NCBI GenBank assembly: GCA_009784025.1
Contig: WQVK01000020.1
Span: forward strand, 1 to 45,250
Length of the DNA stretch: 45,250 nt
Direction of reading: 5' to 3'
Source: Defluviitaleaceae bacterium
Lineage (GTDB): Bacteria > Bacillota > Clostridia > Lachnospirales > WQUN01
The translations under genes and the position numbers were made by a program. The notes under the pieces were generated by a model. That model searched no databases and was not told the origin of the DNA. It worked only from the letters and a program-made list of their open reading frames with translations. Within the stretch, counting starts at the first letter, position 1, and every line of letters starts with the position of its first letter. Shown in pieces: positions 33,308 to 39,833 of the stretch.

Positions 33308-33514
33308 TTAAAAATAAAACAGTTCCTCAAATTTTTTATCCAGGGCTATGCATAGGATTAGGGCTAGTTTTGCGGTGGGGCAGAACTGGCCTGTTTCTAT
33401 AGAGCTTATGGTGTTGCGGGATACACCTACCATTTCTGCCAGGGCGGTTTGGGAGAGGTCGTTTTCTGCCCGGGCTACTTTTAGGCGGTTTTTTAGGGTT
33501 ATGTCGTCTTTCAT
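33308..33514 (-). CDS. XRE-family HTH transcriptional regulator
   Basis: The 68-residue protein is essentially a Cro/C1-type HTH: LKNRLKVARAENDLSQTALAEMVGVSRNTISSIETG, with the recognition helix around VSRNTISSIE. It matches the short regulators that sit next to small integral membrane proteins in Firmicutes. Its ATG shares one base with the stop of the preceding membrane-protein gene (TAATG). It likely represses its own operon through the palindromes at 34320-34368. Confidence 0.9.
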   Translation of the reverse strand: MKDDITLKNRLKVARAENDLSQTALAEMVGVSRNTISSIETGQFCPTAKLALILCIALDKKFEELFYF

Positions 33515-33888
33515 TAAGCGCCCCACCTCCAAAACCTGTCTAGGATTACTGTCCATTCTTGGGTGGCGGCCAGGAATAGCATAAAAAAGTGGAACATGCC
33601 CATGATGCTAATGATTACCCAAGCCAGTAAATATTTGGTGCGCTTGAAGCGATAAACCGCGAGGCTTTGCCCGAAAGCAAGGGCGAAAATGACTGCGCCA
33701 ATGGCGAAAAAAGCCACTGGCTGCCCCAGGAAGAACGCCAGGAAAACTAAAACCATAGCCATGGCGCCGCCTGTGATTTCGCCAAGCTTGAGTCCTTTTA
33801 TAGTCGCATGTTCTACGCCCTCGTCTTTTTTGGATTGCCTGCTTCTTGCTAGGATTTCTTCTTTACGGTTTCCATTGTATTCTGTCAT
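33514..33888 (-). CDS. Small membrane protein, DUF6442-like, copy 2
   Basis: The 124-residue protein has a soluble N-terminus with KEEILARSRQSKKDEGVEH, then two or three hydrophobic helices (about 35-53, 57-72 and 85-108). It is a close paralogue of the next gene. Relatives occur beside XRE regulators; their function is unknown. TTTGGAGG is the ribosome site. It is coupled to the regulator gene by a one-base overlap. Confidence 0.82.
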   Translation of the reverse strand: MTEYNGNRKEEILARSRQSKKDEGVEHATIKGLKLGEITGGAMAMVLVFLAFFLGQPVAFFAIGAVIFALAFGQSLAVYRFKRTKYLLAWVIISIMGMFHFFMLFLAATQEWTVILDRFWRWGA

Positions 33889-33918
33889 AAAAATACCTCC
33901 AAATTATAATAGTTGCAC

Positions 33919-34290
33919 TCATCCAAACCGCCACAGTATGTCTAAGACTGCTATCCATTCCAACATGGCGGCCAGGAATAGAAAAGAAAAATAAATTGTA
34001 CCCACAATGCCAAGGATCACCCATGCTAGTAAATATTTGGTGCGCTTAAAAAGGTAAACCGTAAGGCTTTGCCCAAGAACATGGGCGAATATGATCGCAC
34101 CTATGGCGAAAACAGTCTCAAAGTGGCCTATAAAGAATGCTGTGGCGATTAGAGCCATGGCCACGATGGACCCAAGAAGCTCGCCAAGCCTAAAACCTTT
34201 TATGGTTGCATGTTCTACACCCTCGTCCTTTTTTGACTGCCTGCTTCTTGCCAGAATATCTTCTTTGTTTAGTTCTGGTGAATTGTTCAT
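33919..34290 (-). CDS. Small membrane protein, DUF6442-like, copy 1
   Basis: The 123-residue product shares the block ILARSRQSKKDEGVEHATIK with its neighbour and the same helix layout (GQSLTVYLFKRTKYLLAWVI near the C-terminus). It arose by tandem duplication. The start at 34290 follows GGAGG; the longer in-frame ATG at 34359 would run through the promoter region. It is the first gene of a three-gene operon ending in the XRE regulator. Confidence 0.82.
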   Translation of the reverse strand: MNNSPELNKEDILARSRQSKKDEGVEHATIKGFRLGELLGSIVAMALIATAFFIGHFETVFAIGAIIFAHVLGQSLTVYLFKRTKYLLAWVILGIVGTIYFSFLFLAAMLEWIAVLDILWRFG

Positions 34291-34319
34291 GAAATTACCT
34301 CCAAGTATTATTGTATTTT

Positions 34320-34372
34320 TGACAAGTTTTATTGTCATGCTAATATTAACACGCGCCAAGTTTACTTGTCAA
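34320..34372 (-). promoter_or_regulatory. Operon promoter with palindromic operators
   Basis: On the minus strand TTGACA (34372-34367) is followed, 18 bases later, by TAATAT. The -35 overlaps the palindrome CAAGT-TT-ACTTG (34357-34368). A second palindrome, TGACAA-N6-TTGTCA (34320-34337), lies at the expected transcript start. Both share TGACAA..AAACTTG, consistent with operators of the operon's XRE repressor. The operator role is inference. Confidence 0.65.
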
Positions 34373-34393
34373 CACCTTTTTGGGGAAAATATT

Positions 34394-34416
34394 TCAGTTG
34401 GTCGTATTTTGCGACT
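34394..34416. repeat. SVGR palindrome, degenerate copy 6
   Basis: TTTCAGTTGGTCG is intact, but the right arm has decayed to GCGAC followed by TTTTG. It lies between the XRE operon promoter and the tRNA terminator. Confidence 0.6.
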
Positions 34417-34465
34417 TTTGCGGCGGCTTGGATGTTGTATATGCCTCGCGAGCAAAATGACAACA

Positions 34466-34500
34466 AAAACCCCGTCTTTTGTGATAAAAGACGGGGTTTT
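34466..34500 (-). terminator. Terminator of the CAU-anticodon tRNA
   Basis: AAAACCCCGTCTTTT and AAAAGACGGGGTTTT form a strong stem with T runs on both sides, five bases beyond the tRNA 3' end. Confidence 0.9.
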
Positions 34501-34504
34501 AACA

Positions 34505-34578
34505 TGGGCCCTCAGGGACTTGAACCCGGGACAACCCGGTTATGAGCCGGGTGCTCTAACCGACTGAGCTAAGGGCCC
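34505..34578 (-). tRNA. tRNA with CAU anticodon (Ile2 or Met)
   Basis: On the minus strand the acceptor stem GGGCCCT/AGGGCCC pairs fully. The D arm (GCTCAGTCGGTTAGAGC), anticodon loop CTCATAA in a CCGGG/CCGGG stem, and TTCAAGT T-loop are all present. The 3' CCA is not encoded. The TTAGCTCAG start resembles the isoleucine tRNA whose CAU is modified to lysidine-AU, but elongator Met cannot be excluded. Confidence 0.93.
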
Positions 34579-34669
34579 GTAGGAAGGTAGCTACCATCAT
34601 ATTTCTGACATCAAAGCGTCCGATTTTCACATCGTCGGAGCAACTGATTAGCTATTCTACGCAAACCCA

Positions 34670-34698
34670 ATAATATAATATTACTGCTATATTGTCAA
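34670..34698 (-). promoter_or_regulatory. Promoter of the CAU tRNA
   Basis: On the minus strand TTGACA (34698-34693) and TATTAT (34675-34670) are exactly 17 bases apart, about 90 bases upstream of the tRNA. Confidence 0.8.
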
Positions 34699-34762
34699 GA
34701 AAATAATCCGCTGTTAAATTTTTACTCCCAAATGTGTTGAAAAAATTGCACATTATTCTTGA

Positions 34763-34792
34763 CAATAAAAGATACATATAGCATCATTCAAG
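34763..34792 (+). promoter_or_regulatory. Possible promoter of the tRNA-Tyr locus
   Basis: A perfect TTGACA is followed 17 bases later by the weak -10 CATCAT, about 36 bases before the tRNA-Tyr 5' end. Confidence 0.5.
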
Positions 34793-34827
34793 ATGCTGAA
34801 AAAAGCATTTCGAATGATAGAAAATAT

Positions 34828-34910
34828 GGGCAGATGGCCGAGTGGTTAAAGGCGGCAGACTGTAAATCTGTTCTCGTACGAGTACGAAGGGTTCGAATCC
34901 TTTCGGTTTA
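34828..34910 (+). pseudogene. tRNA-Tyr (GUA) lacking its 3' acceptor strand
   Basis: The 5' acceptor GGGCAGA, D arm (GCCGAGTGGTTAAAGGC), anticodon arm GCAGA-CTGTAAA-TCTGT (anticodon GTA), class II variable arm CTCGTACGAG and T-loop TTCGAAT are all recognisable. The acceptor 3' strand should read TCTGCCC but reads CGGTTTA. A family C repeat starts a few bases later. No TCTGCCC is found downstream to 35160. It is therefore probably a broken tRNA gene. Confidence 0.8.
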
Positions 34911-34914
34911 ACTG

Positions 34915-35014
34915 GCTATATTTCGAAAACGGTCTCGCCTGTCGCAATACCTGGAACACCCTATCTCGGCGTTTCAGGTGCTGTGACAGGTGAGACCGTT
35001 TCTCATTTATTTTC
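34915..35014. repeat. MITE-like family C, copy 3
   Basis: TTTCGAAAACGGTCTCGCCT and the mirrored AGGTGAGACCGTTTCTCATT frame the typical GGCGTTTCAGG interior. The left end is diverged where it meets the tRNA-Tyr. It is followed at once by a family B copy. Confidence 0.8.
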
Positions 35015-35015
35015 C

Positions 35016-35155
35016 TAGAGTTCTTATGAAATCACAAAAAACGTGATTTCATAAGGTTCGCTTGGCGAACTCGGCACTTCGTGCCGCCCGGTTTCTTCCG
35101 GGTTACCTCAGAAGAAGCAAAAGATTGAAAGTGAAACTTTTTCGAAAGAAGTCTA
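35016..35155. repeat. MITE-like family B, copy 4, with nested module G
   Basis: It starts TAGAGTTCTTATGAAAT and ends CTTTTTCGAAAGAAGTCTA. The middle has the same three-stem module as the copy at 33075, inverted. C3 and B4 are adjacent, and B1 at 3825 also follows a C-like end, so the two families may target each other. Confidence 0.8.
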
Positions 35156-35160
35156 CTATG

Positions 35161-36105
35161 TTACAAGATAATTTCTACAGAATCTCCATCCCTGGCAAAC
35201 TCAAGCTCTAAAGCTGCGGCAAAATTGCTAAATGGGAAAAACACGTCCCCGGCTATTGCAACAGGCGGAGCGCTAAAAAAATGAGAACTAGTTTCCCCAA
35301 ATGTATATCCTCCGTCCGCTTCGAAAATGGTAGAGGTTGCATATTCGCTAGTTCCCATCAGTATTAGCAACATATTATTTCCTACCAAAATAGTTAGCCG
35401 TTGCTCGCCGTCAACAGTCATCTCAAAAGCTGTTCCACCCAGGGCATCAACTACCCTTTCTACCGGAATCATCATTTCTGCATCACTTAAAAATGGCTCT
35501 GCCCCGGCAGCCCATGGTATGCTTTGTCCATTTACTGCAATGTTTATCCCATCAAGTTGTGGGGTGGGCGACGGGGTTGGCGTTTCGGAAATCTCTCCCG
35601 TAGGTATCTCGGAAGGTTCGTAGTAGGCCACTATGCTACTGGTGTCGTGCTCCGGCGTTGGCAATATCGGTACAACTGCTTGCCTTGAGGTAATGATAAC
35701 GGTTTGTGTCATGCTATCCCAGGCCAAATCATAACCCACGCTTTCTAGCGGAAATCGCAATGGCACCATCGTCCTACCACCAATAATTTGCGCTGGAACA
35801 TCCAACACATGAGCTAACCCATTTGTATAGAAAACCGCCTGGCCAATTGAAATCTTAACCACATAACTATCGCTGATTAAAACGGCAGTGCTGGTTTCCG
35901 CCTCCCATTCCACGTAAAAGCCCAGCACTTCAAAAACACCTCGCACGGGCACAAGGGTTCTTCCGTCAACCAAAACAGGCTCTTGGTCTTCAAAAACCAC
36001 ATCAATCCCATCAATCACCACGTTTATGCCTCCGCTTGCATATATCGCAGCATGGGCAAAAACAAACAATACTGTCACCGCAAAAAAGATAAAACATTTT
36101 TTCAT
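35161..36105 (-). CDS. Secreted protein with copper-amine-oxidase N-terminal-like domains
   Basis: The 314-residue protein has a signal peptide (MKKCFIFFAVTVLFVFAHA). Two stalk-type domains (PF07833-like) follow: the first at about 28-130, with DGRTLVPVRGVFEVLG and GGRTMVPLRFPLESVGYDLAWD, and the second at about 185-314, after a Pro/Thr linker (SETPTPSPTPQ). In Clostridia these domains are cell-surface modules without oxidase activity. No catalytic domain is attached. The start at 36105 is favoured over 36114, which lies too near the GAGG site. Confidence 0.82.
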   Translation of the reverse strand: MKKCFIFFAVTVLFVFAHAAIYASGGINVVIDGIDVVFEDQEPVLVDGRTLVPVRGVFEVLGFYVEWEAETSTAVLISDSYVVKISIGQAVFYTNGLAHVLDVPAQIIGGRTMVPLRFPLESVGYDLAWDSMTQTVIITSRQAVVPILPTPEHDTSSIVAYYEPSEIPTGEISETPTPSPTPQLDGINIAVNGQSIPWAAGAEPFLSDAEMMIPVERVVDALGGTAFEMTVDGEQRLTILVGNNMLLILMGTSEYATSTIFEADGGYTFGETSSHFFSAPPVAIAGDVFFPFSNFAAALELEFARDGDSVEIIL

Positions 36106-36165
36106 ATAAATCATCCTCTTCAAATATTTCCGCCAACCAGCGGGCAATATAAATATAACATCAAT

Positions 36166-36292
36166 CTAGGACAAATCAAAATTTTGACGTTTTGCTTATT
36201 TTTGCAAAAAAAGTGTTGCGACTATAACCATAACAATTCTTAAACAACTTAAAGCAAACACGAACATGTGTTCTCTTTAGATTTTGTCCTAG
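36166..36292. repeat. Possible inverted-repeat element upstream of por
   Basis: CTAGGACAAA (36166-36175) and TTTGTCCTAG (36283-36292) are a perfect inverted pair 127 bp end to end, around non-coding AT-rich DNA. The right repeat lies between the -35 and -10 of the por promoter. It may be a small MITE or a regulatory pair; a single copy is seen. Confidence 0.4.
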
Positions 36293-36304
36293 CTAGTGTA
36301 TAAT
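36276..36304 (+). promoter_or_regulatory. Promoter of the por operon
   Basis: TTTAGA (36276-36281) and TATAAT (36299-36304) are 17 bases apart. A GAACA-TG-TGTTC palindrome at about 36262-36273 lies directly upstream of the -35 and could bind a regulator. Confidence 0.65.
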
Positions 36305-36384
36305 CGTTCTGATGGGGTGTTTTCATATGGGTCGCGAGAGTATTTATATAAAAACACCCACAAATAAAATCTGGGAGGAAAGAT

Positions 36385-36963
36385 ATGGCAAACGTGGTTG
36401 AAATCCGTTGGCACGCAAGAGGCGGACAAGGCGCGAAAACAGCATCCGAATTGCTGGCAGACGCGGTATTTGAAACAGGGAAATTTGTTCAAGGGTTTCC
36501 AGAATACGGCCCCGAGCGCATGGGCGCGCCTATAGCGGCGTACAACAGAATCTCTGATACTAAAATCAGGGTTCACAGCAATATTTATGAGCCTGATTTT
36601 GCTGTGGTACTAGACGAATCTCTGCTAGAATGTGTAGATTGCACAGCAGGGCTAAAAGAAACCGGTGCGATTGTGGTAAACACATCCAAAACCCCCGACG
36701 AAGTTCGTGCAGAGCTTGGCGGGTACAAGGGCAAAGTGTGCACATTGGACGCAAGAGAAATTTCTGAAAGCTGCATAGGCAGATATTTCCCAAACACGCC
36801 AATGTTGGCAGCAATTGTAAAAGTGTCAGGCGTAATGCCCGACGATGTTTTCATCAAAGATATGGAATCATCACTAAAGCGCAAATTTGAAAGCAAACCA
36901 CAGGTAATCGAAGGTAACATGAACGCGTTTAAGCGCGCCATTTCGGAGGTGAAAGGTCTATGA
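36385..36963 (+). CDS. porG: 2-oxoacid:ferredoxin oxidoreductase, gamma subunit
   Basis: The 192-residue subunit starts EIRWHARGGQGAKTASELLADA, the classical POR gamma N-terminus that binds part of the CoA/dimer interface. GFPEYGPERMGAPIAAYNRIS follows. With delta, alpha and beta downstream it forms the four-subunit enzyme that oxidises pyruvate (or another 2-oxoacid) to acetyl-CoA and reduces ferredoxin. GGGAGG is the ribosome site. The stop overlaps the next start (ATGA-type). Confidence 0.95.
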   Translation: MANVVEIRWHARGGQGAKTASELLADAVFETGKFVQGFPEYGPERMGAPIAAYNRISDTKIRVHSNIYEPDFAVVLDESLLECVDCTAGLKETGAIVVNTSKTPDEVRAELGGYKGKVCTLDAREISESCIGRYFPNTPMLAAIVKVSGVMPDDVFIKDMESSLKRKFESKPQVIEGNMNAFKRAISEVKGL

Positions 36964-37256
36964 ACGCAGGTAAAGGTGTAAAACTTGTATCATGGAAAGA
37001 AATTACTCATGGCAGCCATGTTTTTGAAGCTGGCAACGCTAAGAATTTCAAAACCGGTGACTGGAGAAGTAACAAGCCAGTTTTCATAAAAGAAAACTGC
37101 AAGCAATGCTTGCTATGCTTCCCTGTATGCCCGGATTCCGCCATTATGCTAGACGAAAACACACAAGTAACAGGCTTTGACTATGATTTCTGCAAAGGCT
37201 GCATGTGCTGCCAAGAAGCATGTAACTTCAAGGCTATCGAAAGGGAGGATGTTTAA
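36960..37256 (+). CDS. porD: 2-oxoacid:ferredoxin oxidoreductase, delta (ferredoxin) subunit
   Basis: The 98-residue iron-sulfur subunit has two 4Fe-4S motifs, CKQCLLCFPVCP (about 47-58) and CKGCMCCQEACN (about 77-88). They carry electrons from the thiamine centre to ferredoxin. It overlaps porG by four bases and ends one base before porA, implying coupled translation. Confidence 0.96.
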   Translation: MNAGKGVKLVSWKEITHGSHVFEAGNAKNFKTGDWRSNKPVFIKENCKQCLLCFPVCPDSAIMLDENTQVTGFDYDFCKGCMCCQEACNFKAIEREDV

Positions 37257-38441
37257 ATGGGCATAAGAACGAAACTAAGCGGCAACGAGGCAGTTTCCGT
37301 TGCTTTTAAGCAAATCAACCCAGATGTGGTTGCAGCATATCCCATTACGCCGTCCACTGAAGTTCCGCAATTTTTCTCAACCTATGCGGCCAACGGCGAA
37401 GTAGAAACAGAGTTTGTACCTGTAGAATCCGAGCATTCTGCCATGAGCGCATGTATTGGTGCCCAGGCAGCAGGCGGCCGTTCTATGACAGCCACAAGCG
37501 CCCAAGGCCTAGCCCTAATGTGGGAAATGCTATATATCGCCAGCGCCTACAGGCTGCCAATAAACATGGCAGTTATCAACCGCGCCCTATCTGGCCCAAT
37601 TAACATCCACTGCGACCATTCAGATTCCATGGGCGCACGCGACAGCGGCTGGCTACAAATCTACAGCGAAGACTGCCAAGAAGCATATGACAACTTTATA
37701 CAAGCAGTAAGAATTTCTGAACATCCAGATGTTATGCTGCCAGCCATGACATGTTTCGACGGCTTTATCACCTCCCATAAAGTAGAAAACCTAGAGCTTA
37801 TGGAAGATGCAGAAGTTCAAAAATTTGTGGGCAAGTACAAGCCTCCATATCATCTAATGGACAAAGAAAAACCAATGTCTATGGGGCCACTTTCCCTGCC
37901 ATTCCACTATTTTGAATCTAAGCGCCAGCAAGCTGAAGCTATGCGTGGCTCTATAAAAGCAATCCTAGAAGTAGCTGCTGAGTTTGAAAAGGTTACAGGC
38001 CGCAAATATGGTCTATTTGAAGAATATCAAATGGCCGATGCAGAAGTTGCCATTGTAATCCTTAACTCTACGGCCGGCACTGCCAAAGATGTTGTAGACG
38101 AGCTGCGTGCAAAAGGCGTAAAAGCTGGCCTGCTGAAAATCCGCGTGTTCCGCCCATTCCCGGTAGAACAAATCGTGGCAGCATTGGCTAAATGTAAAGC
38201 AGTTGCTGTTCTGGACAGGGCAGATTCCGTAAACGCAGCCGGTGGCCCAGTGTTCACAGATGTGACATCTGCCATGTTTGGCCGCGTAGACGGCGTTAAA
38301 GTTATTAACTATATCTATGGCCTAGGCGGCCGCGACGTAAAAACAGACGACATTAAAGTAGTTTATAACGAGCTTCTGGAAGTAGTGAAAACAGGCAAGG
38401 TTAAAGAAGTCTACAATTATCTAGGCGTAAGGGAGGTTTAA
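37257..38441 (+). CDS. porA: 2-oxoacid:ferredoxin oxidoreductase, alpha subunit
   Basis: The 394-residue subunit contains the pyrimidine-binding half of the thiamine site. AYPITPSTEVPQF, FVPVESEHSAMSACIGAQAAGGRS and TSAQGLALMWEMLYIASAYRLP are diagnostic of the PorA/VorB family. GSDG-like loops and a transketolase-C-like domain (about 255-360) follow. The gene order gamma-delta-alpha-beta is that of the archaeal/Thermotoga-type enzyme, not the single-chain clostridial PFOR. Pyruvate is the likely substrate, but branched-chain 2-oxoacids are possible. Confidence 0.95.
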   Translation: MGIRTKLSGNEAVSVAFKQINPDVVAAYPITPSTEVPQFFSTYAANGEVETEFVPVESEHSAMSACIGAQAAGGRSMTATSAQGLALMWEMLYIASAYRLPINMAVINRALSGPINIHCDHSDSMGARDSGWLQIYSEDCQEAYDNFIQAVRISEHPDVMLPAMTCFDGFITSHKVENLELMEDAEVQKFVGKYKPPYHLMDKEKPMSMGPLSLPFHYFESKRQQAEAMRGSIKAILEVAAEFEKVTGRKYGLFEEYQMADAEVAIVILNSTAGTAKDVVDELRAKGVKAGLLKIRVFRPFPVEQIVAALAKCKAVAVLDRADSVNAAGGPVFTDVTSAMFGRVDGVKVINYIYGLGGRDVKTDDIKVVYNELLEVVKTGKVKEVYNYLGVREV

Positions 38442-38443
38442 TA

Positions 38444-39379
38444 ATGGCGTATAATTTAAAAGAATGGGCAAAACGCCCCGAGCGTTTTACAGGCGGCCAT
38501 AGACTTTGCGCGGGCTGCGGCGCTACCCCGGTAGTAAGAACTCTAATGCGCGCATTAAAACCAGAAGACCATGCGGTGGTTTCTGCCGCCACTAGCTGTG
38601 TTGAGGTTTCCAGTTTCCTATACCCATACACCGCCTGGGAAGATTCATTCATCCACAGCGCGTTTGAAAACGTAGCGGCCACAATCTCTGGTGCACAAGC
38701 TGCATACGAAGCAAAAAAACGCAAAGGCGATATCGTGCCAGAAACTAAATTTATTGCTATCGCAGGCGACGGCGGCACTTACGACATCGGCCTACAAGCA
38801 CTTTCTGGCGCAATGGAGCGCGGCCACGACATGGTTTACGTATGCTACGATAACGGCGCATACATGAACACAGGTATCCAACGCTCTAGCTCTACACCTG
38901 TATACGCAGCAACTTCTACCACACCAGCAGGTACAGAAATCCCAGGCAAAGTGCAACACAAAAAAGACCTAACACTTATCATAATGGGACACAATATCCC
39001 ATATGTAGCGCAAACTCTACCACTAGGCAACTTTAAAGACATGAGCGAAAAATGCGAAAAAGCCCTTTACACCAAAGGCGCCGCATTCCTAAACATTCTA
39101 GCACCATGCCCACGCGGCTGGAGATACGAAACATCTAAGCTTATGCCTATGGCAAAACTAGCCGTAGAAACATGCATCTGGCCTCTATATGAAATAATAG
39201 AAGGCAAACTAACGCTAAACTACGAGCCAAAAAACAAACTGCCAGTAGAAGAGTACCTAAAACTTCAAGGCCGTTTCAGCCACATGTTCGAAAAAGGCAA
39301 CGAGCATCTAATAGAAGAATATCAACGCCAAGTTGATAAAGACTGGCAGCTGCTTAAAAACCTTGCTGAAATGAGGTAA
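38444..39379 (+). CDS. porB: 2-oxoacid:ferredoxin oxidoreductase, beta subunit
   Basis: The 311-residue subunit binds thiamine diphosphate and Mg: IAGDGGTYDIGLQALSGAMERGHDMVYVCYDNGAYMNTG contains the GDG-to-N motif. Cysteines in CAGCGAT (about 23-29) belong to a further 4Fe-4S cluster. The SSTP...TTPAG block follows, as in other PorB proteins. It starts two bases after porA and is the last gene of the operon before a strong terminator. Confidence 0.95.
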   Translation: MAYNLKEWAKRPERFTGGHRLCAGCGATPVVRTLMRALKPEDHAVVSAATSCVEVSSFLYPYTAWEDSFIHSAFENVAATISGAQAAYEAKKRKGDIVPETKFIAIAGDGGTYDIGLQALSGAMERGHDMVYVCYDNGAYMNTGIQRSSSTPVYAATSTTPAGTEIPGKVQHKKDLTLIIMGHNIPYVAQTLPLGNFKDMSEKCEKALYTKGAAFLNILAPCPRGWRYETSKLMPMAKLAVETCIWPLYEIIEGKLTLNYEPKNKLPVEEYLKLQGRFSHMFEKGNEHLIEEYQRQVDKDWQLLKNLAEMR

Positions 39380-39383
39380 TAAA

Positions 39384-39479
39384 ACCATCCGAGGCTTCGC
39401 CTCCGATACCTGCAAAAACCTTTAACATTTAATATTTTATGTTTGAGTTTAAAAAAAGCCCGATTTTTCGGGCTTTTTT
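39384..39479 (+). terminator. Element E stem and rho-independent terminator after porB
   Basis: The stem CCGAGGCTTCGCCTCCG (about 39389-39405) is the first half of an E element. AAAAAAGCCCGATTTTTCGG and GCTTTTTT at 39452-39479 form a classical terminator. Confidence 0.85.
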
Positions 39480-39531
39480 GTTTTTCACATAGATGAAAAT
39501 AGTACAAAAAGGCGTGTTTTTGACAGAAAAG

Positions 39532-39581
39532 TGGTACCGTATGGTACCATTTTCCTATGATTATGGTACCGTATGGTACCA
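39532..39581. repeat. Tandem GGTACC palindromes
   Basis: TGGTACCGTATGGTACCA occurs twice with a 32-bp period (39532-39549 and 39564-39581), followed by TTTT each time. A diverged third copy, TGGTACCGTTTGGCACCA, is at 42556-42573 near the other end of the MATE operon. Confidence 0.75.
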
Positions 39582-39606
39582 TTTTTTGGTTATGGCTCGC
39601 CGTCGA

Positions 39607-39726
39607 GGGGTTACCTGGAGGAGGTCTTTTTAACCCGAAACGATTGTCGATCATCGCTGCGGGCGCTTTCCCCGCAGTGATTAGCGACCTTAGTGCAGGG
39701 TAAAAAGGCCTCCTCCAGGCAACCCC
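39607..39726. repeat. 120-bp long inverted repeat
   Basis: GGGGTTACCTGGAGGAGG plus CTTTTTAACCC (39607-39636) pairs with GGGTAAAAAGG plus CCTCCTCCAGGCAACCCC (39698-39726), nearly without mismatch. The inside holds a second stem, CTGCGGG..CCCGCAG, and an ATCA/TGAT pair. It can fold over its full length. It may be another MITE or a structured RNA; no coding frame fits. Confidence 0.75.
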
Positions 39727-39759
39727 ATGGGTGCGCAAACGAAACCCACTCACAACTAC

Positions 39760-39788
39760 TTGACATTTTCAAAGCCCTACTCTACAAT
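39760..39788 (+). promoter_or_regulatory. Promoter of the MATE-marR operon
   Basis: A perfect TTGACA (39760-39765) and TACAAT (39783-39788) are 17 bases apart, 45 bases before the start codon. Confidence 0.85.
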
Positions 39789-39833
39789 AGTCCAAAACAA
39801 TTACCGTAACAAAATTAGACAAGGAGCTATTGA

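Noticed and set aside
33919-34359. Longer start for the first DUF6442-like gene at 34359
   Set aside because: It would translate the promoter and operator palindromes; the ATG at 34290 has a GGAGG site and matches its paralogue's length.
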